Shown: positions 1 to 8,135 of the stretch, piece by piece | Layout of the letters: the number at the start of each line of letters is the position of its first letter | Numbering within the stretch: position 1 is the stretch's first letter | From: Burkholderiales bacterium | Lineage (GTDB): Bacteria > Pseudomonadota > Gammaproteobacteria > Burkholderiales > Burkholderiaceae_C | Length of the DNA stretch: 15,068 nucleotides | Direction: 5' to 3' | Assembly (NCBI GenBank): GCA_947462175.1 | Contig: CANHOE010000022.1 | Coordinates: 1 to 15,068 of the forward strand | Notes under the pieces: model-generated | The model's database searches: none | What the model was told of the DNA's origin: nothing | The model's input: the letters and a program-made list of their open reading frames with translations, nothing else | Position numbers and translations under genes: made by a program

Positions 1-310
1 ATTATCAAAACGGAGCGTCTGAGCTAAGCGTCGATAAGGGACGGAAACCGGGGCGAATTGGCGCTTGCCGAGCGACCGCCTCGGTTACCTCGCTCACGTT
101 CAAACATTCGCTATCGCGACGCCTCGACCCTTCGGGTCATCGGTTGGGGTTCTTGTGCCAGAGCCTCTGCCGTTCGCCTCCGGCCGCAGCGAGCAGGTCA
201 AATGGCTGGTGTTCAAGGGCCTCTTTTTGGTTACTTTTTCTGGCCCCGCAGAAAAAGTGACTCGCCCGCCGGGGCGAATACCCGGCGCGGTCTCACGAAA
301 GGCGAACAGC
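1..310. repeat. Non-coding, hairpin-rich intergenic repeat downstream of fliK
   Basis: I see no supportable gene here. The open frames are arginine/proline-rich and lack good ribosome binding sites. Positions 230-261 form a hairpin with 13-nt arms (230-242 and 249-261, one G-T mismatch, 6-nt loop) around a TACTTTTTCTG core. A 6-bp GC hairpin follows directly (262-267 with 272-277, loop 268-271), and a small one lies at 126-130/134-138. From memory, the stretch around 215-290 resembles a dispersed intergenic element common in Burkholderiales genomes, often mis-annotated as small hypothetical proteins. That recognition is recollection, not a search result. It may end fliK transcription, but no run of T follows the hairpin on the minus strand. 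Confidence 0.5.
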
Positions 311-1705
311 CTACGCGTAGAGATCCAGCGCCGACCCAGCCCGCGGCCGCGCCGCCACGATCGACGCCACAGGCGCTTCATCCACGACCACTGATCGATC
401 TGTCCGACCGTTCTGCGGCGGTGCCTGACGTTGCGACGCCTGCCGCTGGGCTTGCTCCGAGACCCCGCCGCCACTGAGCGTGAAACCTGCTTCCTGCAGC
501 GACGTGGCCAGTTCAGCCCACCCCGATTCGATGGCCTGCCGGGTCTGCGCCCGATCGGCACCGAAATCGACGCGCGCCTGGTCGCCGTTCATCGTGATCT
601 GGACCGACACCGGGCCGAGTTCGGCAGGATTCAGGTGCAACTCCGCCTTCGACAGCCCGCCGCGGGCGAACACGCTGACCTGGGCGGCCAAGGCCTCGTG
701 AAATCCTGGATCGCCGACAGCAGTCGACACGGTGGCACTGGCAGATGCCGGGCTGTCGATCAATCGTGCGAGGTGGGAGGGTCCCTGGCCTGCGATGGCT
801 GTGCTGGAGCCCAACGTCAATCCATCCAGAGAGGTACCGGCTTTGGGCCTTTCCTCCGACCTGCCAGCACCGACCGACAGCGCAGCCAGGTTCGCCAGCA
901 CCGCATTGGGCAAGGCGCCCGAGGTGGAAGTGGCGTCGCTGGCGAGCTTCAGGTCAGCGGCCGAAACGGACTGCGCGACCTGACCTGGCGACCGATCCGC
1001 CGCCGCGGCACCGTCCATCGCCGCGGCAAGGCCGGCCGGCGCGCCTTTCACGTCAGAGGCAGACGTCGCTGACGCATCGGTGCCCGCCAGGCCATCGACC
1101 GCATTACCGATCGCCGCCAGTTGGGCCGCCACCAGCTTCGCGTCGGCCGAAGCGTCGCCAGTGGCCAGGCGCTTGTCGGCTGCCGCTGGCGTCGCCGGCG
1201 TGGTGAGCGGCATCCCGCCAGGCAACAGCAAAACGAGATCGTTGGCGATGTCCGCAGATGGAATCGGCTGCGCCTCGTCGTCGGTCGCGCTGGCAGCGTC
1301 AACGCCTTCAGCAACGGTGTCCGCCTCGGCGTACCGATCCGGCGCCTCGTTCGTGGAGGTGCTCCGGTCTGCAGCGCTGGTGCGCGCCGGCACTGTCGAT
1401 GCCCGGGGTGCATCCGCCTCGGCGGTCTTGTCAGCGTTGTCCTGCGTGCGGCTGTCGGCAGCGCGTGACGCGCGCGTCGGCGATACCGGACTCGGCGTGG
1501 AACGGGCTGCCGCTTCGGTGGGTTGTTTCGCGGCGGTGGCCTCGGCGCGGCTGTGCGCCAGCAGTCGTGAGAATGTGGCCTTGCTGCTCTCGTCCTTGGC
1601 GTCTGGCACCCGGGTCGAGCCCGTCGCCGACAAGCCGGTGACGGCAAGTGTCTGCGGCTTCAGCTTCAACGCATTGAGCGCCCGCGAACTGTCGAGCGCG
1701 CTCAT
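311..1705 (-). CDS. fliK: Flagellar hook-length control protein FliK
   Basis: FliK is the secreted ruler that measures hook length and switches the export gate from hook to filament substrates. The 464-aa product has a long Ala/Ser/Thr-rich, low-complexity N-terminal two thirds, as expected of a ruler. It ends in a Flg_hook-type C-terminal domain at about residues 345-425, where LHLNPAELGPVSVQI (from about 356) is the family signature. A Gln/Arg-rich tail follows. The frame is open upstream to 1873, but the ATG at 1705 is preferred: AGAGGG lies about 8 nt upstream, and the longer version would run back into fliJ. It starts 58 nt after the fliJ stop and is the last gene of the fliF operon in this window. 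fliL and other switch/export genes, which often follow, are not seen. Confidence 0.9.
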   Translation of the reverse strand: MSALDSSRALNALKLKPQTLAVTGLSATGSTRVPDAKDESSKATFSRLLAHSRAEATAAKQPTEAAARSTPSPVSPTRASRAADSRTQDNADKTAEADAPRASTVPARTSAADRSTSTNEAPDRYAEADTVAEGVDAASATDDEAQPIPSADIANDLVLLLPGGMPLTTPATPAAADKRLATGDASADAKLVAAQLAAIGNAVDGLAGTDASATSASDVKGAPAGLAAAMDGAAAADRSPGQVAQSVSAADLKLASDATSTSGALPNAVLANLAALSVGAGRSEERPKAGTSLDGLTLGSSTAIAGQGPSHLARLIDSPASASATVSTAVGDPGFHEALAAQVSVFARGGLSKAELHLNPAELGPVSVQITMNGDQARVDFGADRAQTRQAIESGWAELATSLQEAGFTLSGGGVSEQAQRQASQRQAPPQNGRTDRSVVVDEAPVASIVAARPRAGSALDLYA

Positions 1706-1763
1706 TGGACGACCCTCTGCGCTGCGCGCTGCGGGATGAGCGCTTGGGAGCGGCCCGGCGCGC

Positions 1764-2225
1764 TCATGCCGCCCCCGCCAGACCCGTGACCTGATTCCAG
1801 CTGGCGCGGGACGCAAACTCGTCGCAAGCCTTCTGCTCGCGACGCTGCGAGGCGGTGTTCGCCTCGGCAACACGGCGTTCGATCAGCTTGCGCACCGATG
1901 CCACACGCAACTCGCCGTCGCGCAGCGCGACCCTGGCCTGGTCAAGCTCGGCTTGGGCTCGCACGGCGGCTGCGCGCTGCTGTTCAACAGCCTGGGTCAG
2001 GCGTTCCATGAAGCCGCGGTAGCAGTTGACCAGTTCCATCCGGCCGTCGGTTCGGAATTGATGTGCCCAGCGCTTTTCGTACTCACGCCGATAGGTCAGC
2101 AACTGCTCTGCCTGATTGGCGGCAGTCTGCTGCGCCTGGGCAGCACGTTGACAGCTCAGCGCCAGGTCATCGCGCTCGCGCTCGACCTGACCCAGCAGGG
2201 TCATCAGGGGTTGCAGGATGCTCAT
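1764..2225 (-). CDS. fliJ: Flagellar export chaperone/ATPase stalk protein FliJ
   Basis: FliJ is the small soluble coiled-coil protein that sits in the centre of the FliI ATPase ring, links it to the FlhA gate and helps recycle chaperones. The 153-aa product is close to the usual length of about 147. It is almost wholly predicted helix, rich in Gln, Ala, Arg and Glu with heptad-like spacing (for example ERERDDLALSCQRAAQAQQ near the N-terminus, and RREYEKRW). Identification rests on this character plus its place between fliI and fliK. GAGG about 8 nt before the ATG supports the start. The gap to fliI is 31 nt. The stop codon lies inside an ATGA, but that ATG is out of frame with fliK and is not used as its start. 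Confidence 0.88.
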   Translation of the reverse strand: MSILQPLMTLLGQVERERDDLALSCQRAAQAQQTAANQAEQLLTYRREYEKRWAHQFRTDGRMELVNCYRGFMERLTQAVEQQRAAAVRAQAELDQARVALRDGELRVASVRKLIERRVAEANTASQRREQKACDEFASRASWNQVTGLAGAA

Positions 2226-2256
2226 CGGCTATGCCTCGGGTCGGAGGAAGGGAAAG

Positions 2257-3726
2257 TCAGCCCGACACCACTGAACGCAGCCACTCGACACTGTTGTCGA
2301 GCGTGGCGGGCTGGTGCATGTCTTGCTGAAGAAACTGGCTCATCGGCGCATGCAGGCGCACGGCACTGTCGAGTTCGGCATCGTGGCCGGGCGCGTAGGC
2401 GCCAAGCTGAATCAGGTCACGGGCCTTCTGGTACTTCGAGTGCAGCTGGCGGAACCGCCGCGCCGAGTCGACGTGCGTCGCCGGTGCCACATTCGTCATC
2501 ACCCGCGAGATCGAGCGCTCGATATCGACTGCGGGATAGTGGCCCGCTTCGGCCAGTTCGCGCGACAGCACGATGTGGCCGTCGAGGATGCCCCGCGCCG
2601 CGTCGGCGATCGGATCCTGCGGATCGTCGCCCTCGGTCAGCACGGTGTAGATCGCAGTGATCGAACCGCTGCCGACCGTGCCGTTGCCGCTGCGTTCGAC
2701 CAGCTGTGGCAACTTGGCGAAACAACTTGGTGGGTAGCCTTTGGTCGCTGGTGGCTCGCCGATCGCCAGCGCGATCTCGCGCTGTGCCATGGCATAGCGG
2801 GTCAGCGAATCCATCAACAGCAGCACATGCTGGCCACGATCGCGGAAGTGTTCGGCCACGGCGGTGGCGTAGTTGGCGCCCTGCATGCGCGTGAGTGGCG
2901 GGGAATCTGCGGGCGCTGCCACCACCACCGAACGCGCCAGGCCATCGGCGCCCAGGATGTCCTCGATGAATTCCTTGACCTCTCGACCGCGTTCGCCGAT
3001 CAAACCGACCACGATCACGTCGGCTTCGGTGTAGCGAGCCATCATGCCCATCAGCACCGACTTGCCGACGCCCGTGCCGGCGAACAGGCCCAGCCGTTGA
3101 CCGCGTCCGACGGTGAGCATCGCGTTGATCGAGCGCACACCGGTATCGAGCGGCGTGCGCACCGGATCACGGTCCATCGCGTTGATGGCCCGGCGCACCA
3201 GCGGCGCGTTGTGCACGTCGACCAACGGACCTTTGCGGTCCATCGGGTGGCCATGCGAATCGACGACGCGGCCGAGCAGGCCGTCGCCGACCGGCAGGTG
3301 CAAGGTGCGGTCCAGACTGCGTCGCCAGGGATGCCGGGGAGCACCCAACTGCAGCGGCACCATCGGGGAGGTCTTCGGCACCACGCGCGCACCGCTGGCC
3401 AGGCCATGGACATCGCCCGTGGGCATCAGATAGCTTCGGTCGCCAGAGAAGCCGACCACTTCGGCGGGCACCGGCGGCTGACCCGCCATGCGCACTTCAC
3501 AGACCGAACCAACGGGCTCGCGGATACCGGCCGCTTCCAGCACCAGACCCGCCACGCGCACCAGCATGCCCTGTGTCTCCAGAACCACCGGATCGGCAGC
3601 GAACATCTGCAATGTCTCGAGGTAACGCGTCCAATCATCGGATCGGCTGGCCGCACCCGACTGCGCCCTCTCGGCGCTGAGCGCAGCGCGTTGCAAGGCT
3701 TCGTTCTCGAGCGGGCTGTTGATCAT
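2257..3726 (-). CDS. fliI: Flagellum-specific ATP synthase FliI (type III export ATPase)
   Basis: FliI is the cytoplasmic hexameric ATPase at the base of the flagellar export apparatus; it hydrolyses ATP to help dock and unfold export substrates. The 489-aa product has a variable N-terminus and a beta-barrel region to about residue 180. It carries Walker A AGTGVGKS at about 216-223, the GLIGERGREV segment at about 241-250 with the catalytic-type Glu, and Walker B VLLLMD at about 301-306. SLTRYAMAQREIALAIGEPP follows, with the YPPSCFAKLP family motif near 331-340. All are typical of FliI/SctN ATPases, and flagellar context separates it from injectisome homologues. The ATG overlaps the fliH stop in an ATGA, indicating translational coupling. 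It is slightly longer than usual at the N-terminus. Confidence 0.97.
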   Translation of the reverse strand: MINSPLENEALQRAALSAERAQSGAASRSDDWTRYLETLQMFAADPVVLETQGMLVRVAGLVLEAAGIREPVGSVCEVRMAGQPPVPAEVVGFSGDRSYLMPTGDVHGLASGARVVPKTSPMVPLQLGAPRHPWRRSLDRTLHLPVGDGLLGRVVDSHGHPMDRKGPLVDVHNAPLVRRAINAMDRDPVRTPLDTGVRSINAMLTVGRGQRLGLFAGTGVGKSVLMGMMARYTEADVIVVGLIGERGREVKEFIEDILGADGLARSVVVAAPADSPPLTRMQGANYATAVAEHFRDRGQHVLLLMDSLTRYAMAQREIALAIGEPPATKGYPPSCFAKLPQLVERSGNGTVGSGSITAIYTVLTEGDDPQDPIADAARGILDGHIVLSRELAEAGHYPAVDIERSISRVMTNVAPATHVDSARRFRQLHSKYQKARDLIQLGAYAPGHDAELDSAVRLHAPMSQFLQQDMHQPATLDNSVEWLRSVVSG

Positions 3727-4490
3727 CGCGGGTCCCGATCGGGGTCGCCTTCAGCAGAAACGACGGGCTCAGCCGCCGTCCATTCGCTGGCAGAACCGAG
3801 CGCGGCCGAGGCCCGACGCCAACGCGCGGCCACCGTGCCATCGACGCTCGCGATGTCGCTGTCGACACGGCAGCCACCGCGCGCAATGCTGGCGTCGGGG
3901 ATCAGTCGGGCTCCGCGAGCCTCGAGTACGTCTGCAGCGCCTTGGGCGACCAGCGGCTGGTCATCGGGGTGCACGCGCACGGTGACATGACGGGCACTGA
4001 GGAGCAGCGCCTCGACGGCTTCCTGCGCGACGGCGGCAACCAGTTCCGGGTTCCCCTTCAGTTCACTGCGCACGACCTGGCGTGCCATCGAGGTGGCACA
4101 CACCGCGATCGCTTGTGCCAGCTGCTGTTGCAGGCTGTCGAGCTGGGCGCCGTGCGATTCCATCAGGCGGCCGAGCTGACTGGTGATCTGCGCGGCATAG
4201 CTTTGCTTGAACCCATCGAGCGCGGCGAGGCCGTCCCGGTAACCGTCCTGGTAACCACTCTGCCGTGCTGCGCGAAGCTGCGCCGCCAGCTGCTCGGCCA
4301 CCGACAGCCTGGGCGTCTCGGGCTCGGCAGTCGGCATGCCCGCGTTGGCATGAGGATCGGCGCCCAACAGCTCGTTCGGGTTCCACGCTTCGAACGAGCT
4401 GAGCTCTTCACGCGGAATGAAGCGCGCGTATGCGGAGGCCTTACCCCCACCTTCCGGCGGCGGCACGTTCTTGAACTTAGAGGAAGTCAT
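3723..4490 (-). CDS. fliH: Flagellar assembly protein FliH (ATPase regulator)
   Basis: FliH dimers bind FliI, keep it inactive in the cytosol and tether it to FliN at the C-ring. The product is 255 aa from the ATG at 4490; an in-frame GTG at 4502 would add four residues (MAAT). Neither has a strong ribosome binding site, so the start is uncertain. Visible are the SKFK and FIPREELSSFEAW segment near the N-terminus, the GYQDGYRDGL repeat-like segment typical of FliH, a long helical middle, and a C-terminal domain with VRVHPDDQPLV and GGCRVDSDIASVDGTV. The last resembles the conserved stretch shared with SctL/V-ATPase E-type stators. It overlaps the end of fliG by 14 nt and fliI by 4 nt. Confidence 0.93.
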   Translation of the reverse strand: MTSSKFKNVPPPEGGGKASAYARFIPREELSSFEAWNPNELLGADPHANAGMPTAEPETPRLSVAEQLAAQLRAARQSGYQDGYRDGLAALDGFKQSYAAQITSQLGRLMESHGAQLDSLQQQLAQAIAVCATSMARQVVRSELKGNPELVAAVAQEAVEALLLSARHVTVRVHPDDQPLVAQGAADVLEARGARLIPDASIARGGCRVDSDIASVDGTVAARWRRASAALGSASEWTAAEPVVSAEGDPDRDPR

Positions 4491-5484
4491 CGTCGCTGCC
4501 ACTGCTCAACTGGATCTGACCTTCGTCAGCCAGGCGGCGGACGATCTTCAGCAGTTCCTTCTGCTCGCTCTCGACTTCGCTGACGCGCACCGGCCCGCGC
4601 GATTCGAGGTCTTCGCGCAGCGTTTCGGCCGCGCGCGTGGACATGTTTCGGAACACCTTCTCGCGCATCTCTGGTGTCGCCCCCTTCAGGGCGATGACCA
4701 GCGATTCGCTCTGCACTTCCTTCATCAGGGTCTGGATCGCCTTGTCCTCGAGCTTCTCCAGGTCGTCGAAGGTGAACATGTTGTCCATGATCTTCTGCGC
4801 CAGCTCGTTGTCGGCCTCTCGGATGTAGTCGAGCACAGCGGTCTCGATGCTGCCGCCCATCATGTTGATGATCTCGGCCGCAGGCTTCACACCGCCGAGC
4901 GACGCCTTGCGCATCTTGTCGCCGCCGGCCAGGACCTTGCTCATGACCTCGTTGAGGTCTTTCAGCGCCGACGGCTGTATGCCATCGAGCGTCGCAATGC
5001 GCACCAATACCTCGTTGCGCTGGCGCTCGGTGAAAAGCTTGAGCACCGACGAGGACTGGTCAGGGTCGAGGTGCACCAGGATCGCCGCAACGATCTGCGG
5101 ATGCTCGTTGCGCAGCAGCTCGGACACCGACTGCGGGTCCATCCACTTCAGGCTCTCGATGCCAGATACATCGCTGCCCTGCAGGATGCGGTCGATCAGC
5201 AGGTTGGCTTTGTCGTCACCAAGTGCTCGGCGCAGAACGCTCTTCACGTACTCGTCGTTGTCGGGCACCAGCATGCTCTGCTCGCCAGCCATCTCCGAAA
5301 ACTTCACCAGTACGCCTTCGACGCGATCGTGCGTGACCGCTTTCATCTTGGCGATGGTCTCCCCCAGCGCCTGCACCTCTTTCGGTGCCAGGTACTTGAA
5401 CACCTCGGCAGCCTCTTCCTCGCCAAGCGACATCAGCAGGATGGCGGCGTTCTCGAGGCCCTCTTCGGGCGTGTCGGCGCTCAT
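4477..5484 (-). CDS. fliG: Flagellar motor switch protein FliG
   Basis: FliG is the rotor protein that joins the MS ring (FliF) to the C-ring and meets the stator to generate torque. The 335-aa product has the normal length. The N-terminal FliF-binding domain begins ENAAILLMSLGEEEAAEVFK. The middle domain has the EHPQ motif at 127-130, the GG hinge lies at about 187-211, and MFTF is at 236-239. In the C-terminal torque helix the charged positions known from E. coli are present as K267, R284, E291, D292 and R300, with Glu instead of Asp at the fourth-from-last torque position. The gap to fliF is 45 nt; only a weak GGAT precedes the ATG. YcgR, encoded nearby, acts on this protein in enterobacteria. 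Confidence 0.98.
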   Translation of the reverse strand: MSADTPEEGLENAAILLMSLGEEEAAEVFKYLAPKEVQALGETIAKMKAVTHDRVEGVLVKFSEMAGEQSMLVPDNDEYVKSVLRRALGDDKANLLIDRILQGSDVSGIESLKWMDPQSVSELLRNEHPQIVAAILVHLDPDQSSSVLKLFTERQRNEVLVRIATLDGIQPSALKDLNEVMSKVLAGGDKMRKASLGGVKPAAEIINMMGGSIETAVLDYIREADNELAQKIMDNMFTFDDLEKLEDKAIQTLMKEVQSESLVIALKGATPEMREKVFRNMSTRAAETLREDLESRGPVRVSEVESEQKELLKIVRRLADEGQIQLSSGSDDDFL

Positions 5485-5529
5485 CGTGGGTTCATCCGTG
5501 GGCGATGGAAGTCAGGGCATGCACAGTCA

Positions 5530-7206
5530 TCACGCCGGCTGGCCATTGACCCAGCCACGCACGATGTTCGCCACTGCCGCCGGGTTTTCCTTGGCCAGCG
5601 AACGTACCGCATCGAGCCTGGCGGTGTCACGAGGCGCTTCCAGCACCTGCATGCGCGGCGCCGGCAGGCCCGGCAACGCTTCGGCGTCACCCACGCTGGC
5701 GTTGACGGCGCTGCCGGGTGGTGGAACGGCGGGCGCCAGCGCGGCTTGCAGGCCGGGCTTGATCATCCCGAAGAACACCAGCAACGCGACCAGCGACAGC
5801 CCGGCGGGAACGGCGGCCGCACGCAGCATGTCGAGAATCTCGGGCTGCTTCCAGATCGGCGTGTCGACCACCGACACGGGCTCGACCTTGAACGGCGCAT
5901 TGATCACGCGCACAGAATCACCGCGATCCTTGTTGTAGCCAATGCTTTCCTGCACCAGTGCGGTCAGTTTTTCCAGCTCTTCTGGCGCCAGTGGCACCTG
6001 TGTGACCTTGCCCTTCGGGTCGGTGACAGTGCGGTTGTTGACCACCACCGCTGCGTTCAGACGCTTGACGGTGCCGGTGGCGTTGCGTGTGACGCGCACC
6101 GTCTCATCGACTTCGTAGTTCTTCACCGCTTCGCGACGACTGTTGGCGACCGGACCGCCTGCCTGCGCAGTCTGCAGCGGCACCGCGGCACCGGCGAGGG
6201 GGGCTGCGGCCGGCAAAGGTGGCTGGTTGCTTGCAGCACCCGGCACCCCCGACGGCGCCGCCGGGTTGCTGCCCGACTGCTCAGTCGTCTGCTCGCTGCG
6301 CACGGTGACCTCAGCACTGGCGCCCTGGTTGGGCTTGAAGAGCTTTTCAGTCGACTCGATCTGCGCGAAATCGATGTCGGCAGTCACGTTGGCGCGCAGG
6401 TTGTCGCGGCCGACCACGGGCTCCAGCAACTCGGCGATGCGCTTGGAGTAGCCCTGCTCAATCTGCGAGATGTACTGCAATTGCTGCGCATCGAGACCCG
6501 CCTGCGCATTGGTGTCGGGCGGAGACGAGATCAGCGCACCGGTCTGGTCGAGCACACTGACCGCCTTGGGGCTCATCTCGGGCACGCTGCTCGACACCAG
6601 GTGCACGATGCCGGCCACCTGACCGCGGTCCAGCGCACGACCGGCATGCAAGGTCAGCACCACCGAGGCGCTGGGCTTCTGCTGCTCACGGAAAAAGCCG
6701 TTCTGATTTGGCAGCGCGAGGTGCACCCGCGCGCTTTCGACGGCAGCCAGAGAGGTGATCGAGCGGCTCAGCTCCCCTTCGAGGCCACGTTGAAAGGTCA
6801 GCCGCTCCTGGAACTGCGTCTGCCCGAAGCGGGCGCCATCCATCATCTCGAAACCACCGACCGAGGCCTTCGGTAGGCCGGCCGAAGCCAGCTTCAACCG
6901 GGCATCGTGGACCATCGATGCCGGCACCATGATCGCGTTACCGCCGTCGGAATGGCGGTACGGAATGTTCATCTGAGACAGCTGCGCAATGATCGCGCCG
7001 CCGTCCTTGTCGGACAGGTTGGCGTAGAGGACCTTGTAGTCACCCTGACTGCTCCACATGAGCAAGGCCAGCACGACGCCGGCCAGCGCAGCAGCGCCAA
7101 GACCGAGGTTGAATTTGCTTTTCGGCGGCAGGCCTGCAAGGCGGGCGCCGAAGCCGGGTGCGGCGGTCAGGTCGCCGGGGGACTTCAGGATGACAGCGTT
7201 GTCCAT
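5530..7206 (-). CDS. fliF: Flagellar MS-ring protein FliF
   Basis: FliF forms the inner-membrane MS ring, the first structure of the basal body and the mount for FliG and the export gate. The 558-aa product has an N-terminal membrane segment at about 33-50. A YscJ/FliF ring-building region follows (for example LYANLSDKDGGAI and IPYRHSDGG), then RLTFQRGLEGELSRSI and the periplasmic FliF_C region. A Pro/Ala-rich linker lies near 325-355 and the second membrane segment at about 461-482. The C-terminal tail LAKENPAAVANIVRGWV is the conserved FliG-binding peptide. It is the first gene of the minus-strand operon and is divergent from fliE across 215 nt. The ATG at 7206 has only a weak upstream purine stretch. 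Confidence 0.98.
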   Translation of the reverse strand: MDNAVILKSPGDLTAAPGFGARLAGLPPKSKFNLGLGAAALAGVVLALLMWSSQGDYKVLYANLSDKDGGAIIAQLSQMNIPYRHSDGGNAIMVPASMVHDARLKLASAGLPKASVGGFEMMDGARFGQTQFQERLTFQRGLEGELSRSITSLAAVESARVHLALPNQNGFFREQQKPSASVVLTLHAGRALDRGQVAGIVHLVSSSVPEMSPKAVSVLDQTGALISSPPDTNAQAGLDAQQLQYISQIEQGYSKRIAELLEPVVGRDNLRANVTADIDFAQIESTEKLFKPNQGASAEVTVRSEQTTEQSGSNPAAPSGVPGAASNQPPLPAAAPLAGAAVPLQTAQAGGPVANSRREAVKNYEVDETVRVTRNATGTVKRLNAAVVVNNRTVTDPKGKVTQVPLAPEELEKLTALVQESIGYNKDRGDSVRVINAPFKVEPVSVVDTPIWKQPEILDMLRAAAVPAGLSLVALLVFFGMIKPGLQAALAPAVPPPGSAVNASVGDAEALPGLPAPRMQVLEAPRDTARLDAVRSLAKENPAAVANIVRGWVNGQPA

Positions 7207-7421
7207 CGTTCTCGTTCAAGGCATGGGCAAGGCCGAAAGCACCGGCCGATAGGAGCCATTATTCGAACGCCGCGTCGCGTTCCAAGGATCGAGAAGCGAA
7301 GCAAACCCCCGCCAGTTCGCCCCATCGTGGCGCGCTCGTCTGTCTACGATGAATGGCATCAAAACCTGCCGCCCGTGCGTCGATTCGAGGCGCTGGCGCA
7401 GGTGAATTTCAGGGGTTCGCA

Positions 7422-7745
7422 ATGAATGTCACGCTCAAGCCATTCGACTTCGCCCAGGCGGTGGCCCGTGCCGGGCTGAATACGCAGGGTCAGCCACTGG
7501 GCAAGGCGGTGCCAAGCGAGGGCGGTGGCTTTCAGGCAGCGCTGACCCAGGCGCTGGGTGCGGTCAGCAACTCGCAGGCCGAGGCGAGACGGCTGCAGCG
7601 CGAAGTGCAATTCGACAACCCGAATGTGAGCATCGAAGAGACGATGGTCGCGATGCAGAAGGCGGGCATTGGCTTCCAGGCGACGATCCAGGTGCGCAAC
7701 AAGCTGGTGCAGGCTTACAGCGACATCATGAACATGCAGGTGTGA
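7422..7745 (+). CDS. fliE: Flagellar hook-basal body complex protein FliE
   Basis: FliE is the small junction protein joining the MS ring to the rod, and an early export substrate. The 107-aa product carries the family C-terminus: VSIEETMVAMQKAGIGFQATIQVRNKLVQAYSDIMNM. AGGGG at 7411-7415, 6 nt before the ATG, fixes this start over the in-frame upstream one at 7353. It stands alone on the plus strand, divergent from fliF as in enterobacteria. It runs convergent into the small gene at 7772-8026 with 26 nt between stops, where a weak 5-bp hairpin (7742-7746/7754-7758) is the only terminator-like structure. No convincing sigma-28 or sigma-54 site precedes it, which suits a middle-class flagellar gene. 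Confidence 0.97.
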   Translation: MNVTLKPFDFAQAVARAGLNTQGQPLGKAVPSEGGGFQAALTQALGAVSNSQAEARRLQREVQFDNPNVSIEETMVAMQKAGIGFQATIQVRNKLVQAYSDIMNMQV

Positions 7746-7771
7746 GGCATGGGCTCACGCCTGACGCGGAC

Positions 7772-8026
7772 TCAGACCTTCTGGTCCAGCGTCTTGCCGA
7801 GCAGTGGCACCTGGCCGTAGGGAGAAGGCTGTTTCGAGGCCGCTTCGAGCTGCCTGGTTTCCCAGCTGAGCCACGGGAAGCGGCGAGTCATGGGTTCGGG
7901 CGCATCTGGCGGTCTGCGCTCCTGCTGAGACGACTGCTGAGATGACCCGCTGGCCGCGCCGGCAGGACGAACAGCACCGACCGGCGGATCAACCGCGGCG
8001 ATGGAAGAAACTTTGCTGAGGCTCAT
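7772..8026 (-). CDS. Small unrecognised protein, probable late flagellar gene
   Basis: The product is 84 aa and I do not recognise its family. The N-terminus reads MSLSKVSSIAAVDPPVGAVRP, followed by a Ser/Gln-rich low-complexity stretch (SGSSQQSSQQ) and a basic/aromatic patch RRFPWLSWETRQLE near residue 48-61. The tail is polar, ending LGKTLDQKV. There is no signal peptide, membrane helix or cysteine. It is probably largely disordered, like many small secreted or regulatory flagellar proteins; that is inference. A strong ribosome binding site (GGGAG, about 7 nt upstream) and a sigma-28-like promoter at 8067-8093 support a real gene co-expressed with filament genes. It sits between fliE (convergent) and ycgR (same strand, 109 nt upstream). 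Confidence 0.65.
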   Translation of the reverse strand: MSLSKVSSIAAVDPPVGAVRPAGAASGSSQQSSQQERRPPDAPEPMTRRFPWLSWETRQLEAASKQPSPYGQVPLLGKTLDQKV

Positions 8027-8066
8027 GATTCACTCCCGGAATCGAGGCGGGATGCCTGTATCCAGG

Positions 8067-8093
8067 ATGTCGGCGGATGCACGCCGGACTTGA
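8067..8093 (-). promoter_or_regulatory. Candidate sigma-28 (FliA) promoter for the small gene
   Basis: Read on the minus strand, TCAAGTCC (8086-8093), an 11-nt spacer and GCCGACAT (8067-8074) match TAAAGTTT-N11-GCCGATAA at 5/8 and 6/8 positions with exact spacing. Transcription would start near 8060, about 35 nt before the ATG at 8026. TCAAGT is shared with the fliD, fliS and flagellin-2 sites. The -35 overlaps one arm of the inverted repeat 8090-8110. Confidence 0.5.
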
Positions 8094-8110
8094 CGGCACG
8101 AAGCCGTCAA
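8090..8110. repeat. Perfect inverted repeat overlapping the small-gene promoter
   Basis: TTGACGGC (8090-8097) and GCCGTCAA (8103-8110) form a perfect 8-bp stem with a 5-nt loop. It lies just past the ycgR stop and reaches into the -35 of the downstream promoter. A second dyad, AAGCC-gt-GGCTT, lies at 8119-8130. The structure could be a 3' end for the ycgR transcript, although no T-run follows on the minus strand. It could also be an operator. Confidence 0.55.
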
Positions 8111-8135
8111 TTTGTAACAAGCCGTGGCTTATTCC

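Noticed and set aside
30..37. GTCGATAA on plus near the left edge
   Set aside because: No -35 at the right distance (TCAA at 5-8 is 21 nt away) and no gene follows.
2314..3990. 558-aa open frame on plus opposite fliI/fliH
   Set aside because: Same mirror effect of GC-rich codon use; fliI on the minus strand has all ATPase motifs.
4417..6876. 819-aa open frame on plus opposite fliG and fliF
   Set aside because: It is rich in His, Arg, Gln and Asp as expected from the complement of high-GC genes, has no recognisable domain, and lies fully antisense to well-identified fliG/fliF.
7245..7252. GCCGATAG on plus upstream of fliE, like a sigma-28 -10
   Set aside because: The nearest TCAA (7216-7219) is 25 nt away instead of 15-16, so no matching -35.
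7354..7369. TGGCATC...CCTGC upstream of fliE, like a sigma-54 site
   Set aside because: GG to GC spacing is 11 instead of 10, and the site lies only about 53 nt from the start without other support.
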